Assembly (NCBI GenBank): GCA_002393555.1
Contig: DGSP01000077.1
Location: forward strand, 1 to 14,143
Direction: 5' to 3'
Length of the DNA stretch: 14,143 bases
Source of the DNA: Prevotellaceae bacterium UBA4359
Lineage (GTDB): Bacteria; Bacteroidota; Bacteroidia; Bacteroidales; Bacteroidaceae
In this document: positions 12,787-14,143 of the stretch, one piece after another
Layout: each line of letters begins with the position of its first letter
How positions within the stretch are numbered: the stretch's first letter is position 1
Program-made: the position numbers and the translations under genes
The notes under the pieces: generated by a model
Told to the model about the DNA's origin: nothing
Database searches by the model: none
Seen by the model: the letters and a program-made list of their open reading frames with translations, nothing else

Positions 12787-13809
12787 TCAGTGGAGGATAT
12801 AAAAAAGAAGTTCGTGCATGATGTCCTCATCAGTCAGGTTTCCCCTATTGATACCCTTCAGACGAGCATCCGTCTCACGCAATTTTCCAATAATCTGCAT
12901 CGTCTTCATGGCTGTGTAATTGCGCATCGCGGTCGTATATTCACGCAGTTGCCACGTCTGGCGGAGTTCCAGATGCTGCATCAGCCCCTGTTCCGAACGG
13001 TCAGGCGCATAGAAAGCCTGCATGATGGTGGCAAAAAAGTTGAAAAGAGTCGCAACCGTCATGACCGGCGGATTAGCCTTGGCGTTCTGCTCCATCTGCC
13101 AGAGAATCCTGTTGGACTTCTCCACGTTCCGCGCCGCGACAGCAGCACGTAACTCCCACACATTGAACTCTTTAGACACTCCGACATTCTTCCCGACCAT
13201 GTCGGCATTGATGCGTGTCTGCCCGGTCGGCAAGGCCAGCACAAGTTTGTCCAGTTCACCCGCCATGCGGTTGAGGTCGGCTCCCACACTATCGGCCAGC
13301 ATCTGGCAAGCGCGTTCGTCGATGCCCACTTGTTTGCGCCGCAGATAGTCGGCAATGAATTGTGGCAACATGCCGTCCTTCAGTTTCTTGCTCTCAAACA
13401 CGATGCCCACTTTCTCCACGGCAGGCACCAGTTTCTTGCGTCCATCCACCTTTCCGTTTTTGTAGCAAATCACCAAAATAGTGGTCTGCATTGGATTTTG
13501 TGCATAGACCGCCAGTTCGTCAATTTTTAACAAATTCTGTGCCTCTTTAACAATTACCACTTGATGTTTTGCCATCATCGGGTAGCGGCGCGCCGAATTG
13601 ATTACGTCGGCAACGGCTGTTTCGCGGGTGCAGTAGATGACCGTCTGGTTGAAATCCCTCTCCTCTGGTGCCAGCACACTCTCGGCAATATACTCCGAGA
13701 GGCGGTCGATGTAGTAAGCCTCCTCTCCCATCAGGAGATAAATCGGCTTATACTCCTGCTGACGAATCTGTGCAATGATTTCGCGATGTGTGATGTTTGT
13801 CTTTGCCAT
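12787..13809 (-). CDS. holA: DNA polymerase III delta subunit
   Basis: Encodes 340 aa, close to the usual HolA length (343 in E. coli). The delta subunit is the wrench of the clamp-loader complex: it opens the beta sliding clamp so that it can be loaded on primed DNA. N-terminal YKPIYLLMGEEAYYIDRLSE is the characteristic degenerate AAA+ start of HolA (no functional Walker A). It is followed by RRYPMMAKHQVVIVKEAQNL, the clamp-contacting region, then DLNRMAGELDKLVLAL of domain II and the helical collar domain KSNRILWQMEQNAKANPPVM. The start MAKTNITHREI at 13809 is preferred over an upstream ATG at 13848, because the latter lies inside a hairpin near the likely transcription start and adds a non-family extension. 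It appears monocistronic, with its own terminator. Confidence 0.92.
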   Translation of the reverse strand: MAKTNITHREIIAQIRQQEYKPIYLLMGEEAYYIDRLSEYIAESVLAPEERDFNQTVIYCTRETAVADVINSARRYPMMAKHQVVIVKEAQNLLKIDELAVYAQNPMQTTILVICYKNGKVDGRKKLVPAVEKVGIVFESKKLKDGMLPQFIADYLRRKQVGIDERACQMLADSVGADLNRMAGELDKLVLALPTGQTRINADMVGKNVGVSKEFNVWELRAAVAARNVEKSNRILWQMEQNAKANPPVMTVATLFNFFATIMQAFYAPDRSEQGLMQHLELRQTWQLREYTTAMRNYTAMKTMQIIGKLRETDARLKGINRGNLTDEDIMHELLFYILH

Positions 13810-13834
13810 GCTTTCAGTTTTTGCAGCAGCGAGA

Positions 13835-13852
13835 CATCGTGCTGCCACGATG
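13835..13852 (-). promoter_or_regulatory. Leader hairpin of holA
   Basis: CATCGTG-CTGC-CACGATG is a perfect 7-bp stem with a 4-nt loop, starting right at the -7 box, so it would form the 5' end of the holA transcript. It may protect the mRNA end or affect translation. Confidence 0.5.
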
Positions 13853-13860
13853 CAAAATTA
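13853..13860 (-). promoter_or_regulatory. Promoter -7 box of holA
   Basis: TAATTTTG on the minus strand, about 44 bp before the start codon. No TTTG lies 19 nt further upstream. Confidence 0.5.
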
Positions 13861-14081
13861 CACAAAAAAGTGTTATCCATCAGCCCTTTTCCCCGAAAAA
13901 CTGAGATTGCAGCCCACTTTTCTCGTTTCCGAACTCTCTTGAAGGAGTTTTGAGGAGGGCTTGTTTAACGTCTGTTCGCCATAAGAGAACTCAACATCGA
14001 CAGTTCATTTTACCGCTCGCGGGCTTTAGAAAAACAAGAAAAAAATAAAAAACAAGTAGGTAAACAAAAACAGTTTATATC

Positions 14082-14097
14082 ATGCGGCAAGCCGCAT
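14082..14097. repeat. ATGCGGC palindrome
   Basis: ATGCGGC-AA-GCCGCAT, perfect 7-bp arms with a 2-nt centre in otherwise AT-rich DNA. No T-run follows that would make a strong terminator. Confidence 0.55.
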
Positions 14098-14110
14098 TGT
14101 TTTCTCGGAC

Positions 14111-14136
14111 AATAATTTCCAATAATTTCCAATAAT
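14111..14136. repeat. AATAATTTCC tandem repeat
   Basis: Two exact AATAATTTCC units and a partial third (AATAATT). The array may continue beyond the window. Confidence 0.7.
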
Positions 14137-14143
14137 TGGTTCC

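Larger units (their letters stand above)
13861..14143. other. AT-rich intergenic end of the window
   Basis: No gene is seen in this 283-bp stretch. It contains A-rich runs (AAAAAATAAAAAACAAG type), the palindrome at 14082-14097 and a 10-bp tandem repeat at the end. The A-rich run followed by a GC palindrome recalls the layout of the element at 1190-1406, but the sequences differ. Confidence 0.6.

Noticed and set aside
12621..12821. Plus-strand 66-codon frame
   Set aside because: It runs across the holA terminator and into holA on the opposite strand, and its residues follow AT-rich DNA rather than any domain.
13810..13848. Longer holA start
   Set aside because: It begins inside the leader hairpin and adds 13 residues not expected in the family.

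Overview
The window looks like chromosomal DNA of a Bacteroidales bacterium, most likely Prevotellaceae. The evidence is repeated TAnnTTTG promoter boxes (two with a TTTG element exactly 19 nt upstream), absence of strong Shine-Dalgarno sequences, AGTGAAA heptamer and TTGTTAAT octamer spacer repeats, a secreted GH127 enzyme with a C-terminal tail typical of Prevotella exported proteins, and an OmpA-like porin-type protein. Genes are moderately GC-rich and intergenic DNA is very AT-rich. No species is assigned.

Layout. 10-1098 (-) is an ATP-grasp-like protein carrying an in-frame triple 23-bp repeat. 1099-1512 holds a 217-bp nested inverted repeat and a terminator. 1513-2076 (-) is a small exported protein of unknown function. 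2321-4526 (+) is a probable three-gene operon: secreted alpha/beta hydrolase, Fe-S-flavoprotein-like reductase, and DUF554 membrane protein, the last with a palindromic element inserted in frame. 4624-7671 (+) is a secreted multidomain GH127 beta-L-arabinofuranosidase-type enzyme with its own promoter box. It converges on a cytoplasmic vWA protein (7677-8306, -). Divergent from that is 8484-9659 (+), an ECF-sigma-like protein fused through a heptapeptide-repeat linker to a macro-like A1S_2505-type domain. 9704-10870 (-) is an OmpA-family outer-membrane protein. 11082-11155 (+) is tRNA-Arg(CCG). 11274-11861 (-) is an XRE-type regulator. An approximately 800-bp AT-rich gene-free region follows, with 13 TGTAAA/TTTACA hexamers. 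12787-13809 (-) is holA (DNA polymerase III delta). The window ends in AT-rich intergenic DNA.

Functional picture. The secreted hydrolase and GH127 enzyme suit a polysaccharide-degrading lifestyle, but no SusC/SusD pair is present, so this is not a canonical utilisation locus. holA and the tRNA are core genes. The parts most worth a second look are the sigma/macro-like fusion, the TGTAAA-rich region next to the XRE gene (one copy overlaps that gene's promoter), and two independent cases of repeat DNA inserted in frame within conserved genes. All functional statements come from reading motifs by eye; no database search was run.
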